Assembly: GCF_900105125.1 (NCBI RefSeq)
Contig: NZ_LT629750.1
Location: forward strand, 5,917,001-5,981,000
From: Bradyrhizobium canariense
Lineage (GTDB): Bacteria; Pseudomonadota; Alphaproteobacteria; Rhizobiales; Xanthobacteraceae
DNA length: 64,000 bases
Direction of reading: 5' to 3'
Shown: one piece after another, positions 61,764 to 64,000 of the stretch
Position numbering within the stretch: position 1 is the first letter of the stretch
Layout of the letters: each line of letters begins with the position of its first letter
Position numbers and translations under genes: made by a program
Notes under the pieces: generated by a model
The model's input: only the letters and a program-made list of their open reading frames with translations
Databases searched by the model: none
Told to the model about the DNA's origin: nothing

Positions 61764-62648
61764 GTGGCAGGTTTTCTTTCCTCGATCCGTTATCTGTTCG
61801 CCGATATCATCGGCGACGATGACTGCACGACGCCATCACCGCCCGACGGACTGCCCGATGGGGCAGCGCCGGCCGTCAGCGAAGGCATCGATCGATTGGT
61901 CGACTATCAAGGCGCAAGCTACGCGCAACTCTATGTGGACCGGTTGCGGCGTTTCATCGGCAAGCCGGGCGTCGACGCCGCGATATTCTGTGAAATTGCG
62001 CGGCTGATAGCCGCGCGCATGAGCTATGAGGATCCGATCCGGATCGCACAATTAAAGCTTGCCGAATGCGACATCGTTGCCGATCCCACGCACGTCCAGC
62101 CAACCAGCGACAGGCGAAAGTTCCGGATCGATGAGTTGATCGGGGCGCTTCCCGCCGTGGCCGCCGAACCGGTACTCGATGTGCTCGAATGGATGAACTG
62201 GACCCACGCCCCGGTCTCGATCCGTTACAGCGCGGCTAACCGTTGGGGGATTCGCCGCCTGAAGATCGAAGCGGCCCTGCGGCGATGGCGGCTGTTTTCG
62301 GTGCGCTATGCCGAGGAGCGGGTCTGGGTCGAGCGCTGGCTGCATATGATCGACCGCAGCCTCCTCAAGCAGCCGGCCGCCACATCGGCAATCGTTCAGA
62401 CCGCGACGATGATTCAAGGGTATGGCGACGTCTATCGTCAGGGTCTTGCCGACTGGCATGCCATCATTGACGGCCTCGTCAAGCCGACCTTCGACGGCGT
62501 GTTGCCGCTGCCCGATCTTGCCGGCGCCATCGCCGAGGCACGCGCCGCTGTGCTGCCTGATCCGCGGCAGATCGCACTCAAGCGCCGGATCGCGGAAATC
62601 AGGGCGCGGGCGCAGTCCGAGGCGCAGCTCGCCAGCACCCCGGCCTAG
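61764..62648 (+). CDS. Stand-alone DUF6537-like protein
   Basis: A 294-residue protein starting at GTG. GIDRLVDYQGASYAQLYVDR (about 41-60), ARMSYEDPIRIAQLKLAE and MIQGYGDVYRQGLADWHAII (near 213-232) match the DUF6537 region that normally forms the C-terminal part of indolepyruvate ferredoxin oxidoreductase beta-type proteins. The catalytic oxidoreductase domain itself is not encoded here and none is adjacent. It lies directly behind the cNMP-binding membrane protein, so the two are probably one operon. The function is unknown. The recognition is by motif and should be confirmed by profile search. Confidence 0.7.
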   Translation: MAGFLSSIRYLFADIIGDDDCTTPSPPDGLPDGAAPAVSEGIDRLVDYQGASYAQLYVDRLRRFIGKPGVDAAIFCEIARLIAARMSYEDPIRIAQLKLAECDIVADPTHVQPTSDRRKFRIDELIGALPAVAAEPVLDVLEWMNWTHAPVSIRYSAANRWGIRRLKIEAALRRWRLFSVRYAEERVWVERWLHMIDRSLLKQPAATSAIVQTATMIQGYGDVYRQGLADWHAIIDGLVKPTFDGVLPLPDLAGAIAEARAAVLPDPRQIALKRRIAEIRARAQSEAQLASTPA

Positions 62649-62660
62649 GGCCGGGATACC

Positions 62661-62817
62661 TCAGGCGCTTTGCGCGGTTTTGACAACCACAACATTGTCG
62701 TCGTGCGCATGCCGCTTGAGGTGATCGCCGCGAAGGCCGATCTCGTCGCGCACGAGGCGCGGTGGTTAGTCTGCGCGACGGCACCATCTCCAGAACGCGG
62801 GCACGCTGCGCCGCCAT
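62661..62817 (-). pseudogene. Possible remnant of a small gene (two frames, one shift)
   Basis: Reading the minus strand from ATG at 62817 gives MAAQRARVLEMVPSRRLTT, then the frame changes; the other frame reads PRLVRDEIGLRGDHLKRH, then DDNVVVVKTAQSA and a stop at 62661-62663, but is closed upstream by TAA at 62766-62768. Each half looks protein-like, so a single base change may have broken one small gene. It could equally be chance. Confidence 0.25.
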
Positions 62818-63157
62818 AATGGCTGCCAGGATCGCCCAGGCGAGATCGCAAATATCTAAAAAAGAACGATAATTCTGCGATGATATGCCGCTCCCGGTTG
62901 ATTGCAAATCAGGCTGATCGGTAACGATATCCCGGGGAAGCCGTGGAAGGACGTCACGCCGCTATCGCTGTTGGGCCACACTCCCGGTTTTTCGGGCGCA
63001 CCGGAGGTGCATTCCGGCGTGGGAGGTGTCATAAATACCACCGCCGGTCGAATTATCCGGTTTGAGAAGATGTTGTTCTGACGCCGTAGTTCTTCGTTCT
63101 CGTCTTGTCGTTTCAGATCAGTCCCAGCAAAGGGCGTCAGCTTTGTTGTTTCCCGCA
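62818..63157. other. Intergenic region without a recognisable gene
   Basis: About 340 bases with no supported gene. It contains a small hairpin (GCACC-GGA-GGTGC at 62998-63010) and moderately lower GC than the flanking genes. The promoter of the DUF3307 gene is probably in the right-hand part. Confidence 0.4.
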
Positions 63158-63544
63158 ATGTCATCCTCGGTTCCGGTAGGTGCGCTGGTCGGATGGATGC
63201 TCGTTCTCACCTTCAAGCACGTCATCGCCGATTTTGTCCTGCAGACCTCCTGGATGGCGCTCGGCAAGGATCAGAAAACCGGATGGGCGCTGCCGCTGCT
63301 GGCGCACTGTCTGGTACATCTTGCGGTTGCAATGGCGCTGATCCTGGCGATCGCGCCGCGCTTCTGGTTCGTCGCCTTGATCGATTTCGCCATTCACATC
63401 ACCATCGATCGCGCCAAGGGGTTTTGTGCGTCCACCTTCGACGTCACGCTGGAGCATCCGTGGTTCTGGACCTTGATCGGGGTCGATCAGGCGCTGCACC
63501 ATCTGACCGGATTCGGTCTGTCGATTTTCATGGCGGCGAATTGA
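63158..63544 (+). CDS. DUF3307-domain membrane protein
   Basis: A 128-residue inner-membrane protein with three or four hydrophobic segments. LTFKHVIADFVLQTSWMALG near 18-37 and a His-rich tail DVTLEHPWFWTLIGVDQALH (about 94-113) match DUF3307. Conserved His and Asp inside membrane segments suggest a metal or proton role, unproven. ATG at 63158 starts at the first membrane helix; upstream starts are possible. Confidence 0.8.
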   Translation: MSSSVPVGALVGWMLVLTFKHVIADFVLQTSWMALGKDQKTGWALPLLAHCLVHLAVAMALILAIAPRFWFVALIDFAIHITIDRAKGFCASTFDVTLEHPWFWTLIGVDQALHHLTGFGLSIFMAAN

Positions 63545-63634
63545 TCCTGCTGGCGTCCAGCGTTTTTGCGCGAGGAGGATACCGGTTCGTCTCGAGAAAC
63601 GCGTCAAAGCAAAGATGGGTGCCTCGGCTCTGAT

Positions 63635-64000
63635 TCAATCAGAACCGGGCGGACTGCGGTCCCGGATCAGCACGTTCATATGATGTGGTCCGATATCCCG
63701 TTCGACCACAGCCCAGTCCAAGCCCTCGTAATAACCTGAACGCAGCGGCCGGGCGCACAGATAGACGCGGCGGACCCCGAGCGCGAAGCAATCCCGCGTG
63801 GCGCGATCGACCAGCGCGGCGCCGATCCCATGGCCGCGCGCCTGCGGCTCGACCCACACCGCTGCGACCCAGGGCGTGAATTGTGGACGTTCCGCCAGAT
63901 CGGATGCGATCACCGAGGCGGTACCGAGAAACGCTCCGCCGTCATGCGCGACCAGCGCGAATGGAATCGGGGTCGCATTCATGTTGTCGCGCAGGCGGCC
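63635..64000 (-). CDS. GNAT-family N-acetyltransferase, cut by the window edge
   Basis: The frame is open through the window end, and an internal Met at 63982 is unlikely to be the true start because the GNAT fold begins upstream of it. Visible are VAAVWVEPQARGHGIGAALV, the acetyl-CoA loop (R-G-x-G-I-G), and the C-terminal strands RVYLCARPLRSGYYEGLDW. It acetylates an unidentified amine acceptor. N-terminal residues are missing here only because the window ends. Confidence 0.82.
   Translation of the reverse strand, partial: GRLRDNMNATPIPFALVAHDGGAFLGTASVIASDLAERPQFTPWVAAVWVEPQARGHGIGAALVDRATRDCFALGVRRVYLCARPLRSGYYEGLDWAVVERDIGPHHMNVLIRDRSPPGSD

Noticed and set aside
1..64000. Transposon, prophage, rRNA or tRNA genes
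   Set aside because: No transposase, integrase, phage structural gene or tRNA-like cloverleaf was recognised anywhere.

Overview
The window looks like chromosomal DNA of a Bradyrhizobium-like alphaproteobacterium (Rhizobiales). The basis is the high GC of the coding DNA, the dense intergenic palindromic repeats with inverted CGTCATxxCCGGG-type ends, a DUF1236 protein, an MbfA-type membrane ferritin behind an Irr-type iron control element, and an MlotiK1-like potassium channel. I see no rRNA, tRNA, CRISPR array, transposase or prophage gene.

Layout. (1) 1-9.9 kb: an AT-richer leader, a giant FecR/VCBS/repeat protein with a type I secretion-like C terminus, and a CHASE2-class III nucleotide cyclase. 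(2) 10-19.2 kb: two divergent paralogous peptide-type substrate-binding proteins. The rightward one starts an operon of permeases, two ATPases, an amidase and a tiny AtzG-like partner of the amidase, behind a clear sigma-54 (-24/-12) promoter. This looks like nitrogen-controlled uptake and hydrolysis of an amide. (3) 19.2-25.3 kb: small stress and envelope proteins, a type I secretion ABC/HlyD pair that could export the giant protein, a CinA-like amidohydrolase and a metallo-beta-lactamase-fold enzyme. (4) 25.4-33.5 kb: two paralogous amidohydrolases plus a Rieske ferredoxin, facing a tricarballylate/citrate-type cluster (tcuB, tcuA, MFS transporter, LysR).

(5) 33.6-44.8 kb: DUF1127 and GNAT proteins, a divergent SDR/LysR pair, enoyl-CoA hydratase, an SDR lacking the catalytic Tyr, GST, an AidB-like acyl-CoA dehydrogenase, zinc alcohol dehydrogenase, a second amidase and cytochrome b561. 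(6) 44.9-45.9 kb: mbfA with its iron control element. (7) 46-59.6 kb: a large acyl-CoA catabolic block with epoxide hydrolase-like enzyme, two acyl-CoA ligases (one feruloyl-CoA synthase-like), thiolase, TetR regulator, SDR, three acyl-CoA dehydrogenases (two a tandem duplication), nitroreductase and enoyl-CoA hydratase. Its substrate cannot be read from sequence; an aromatic or alicyclic acid degraded through CoA thioesters is plausible. (8) 59.6-64 kb: the cyclic-nucleotide-gated channel, a membrane cyclic-nucleotide-binding protein, a stand-alone DUF6537-like protein, a DUF3307 membrane protein and a GNAT enzyme cut by the window edge.

The most unusual items are the sigma-54-driven ABC/AtzG/amidase operon, the cNMP-binding protein paired with a DUF6537 domain that normally sits in indolepyruvate oxidoreductases, the FecR-adhesin/CHASE2-cyclase pair, and two paralogous genes whose stop codons lie inside the same dispersed repeat. 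Function calls rest on motif recognition by eye; no database search was run.
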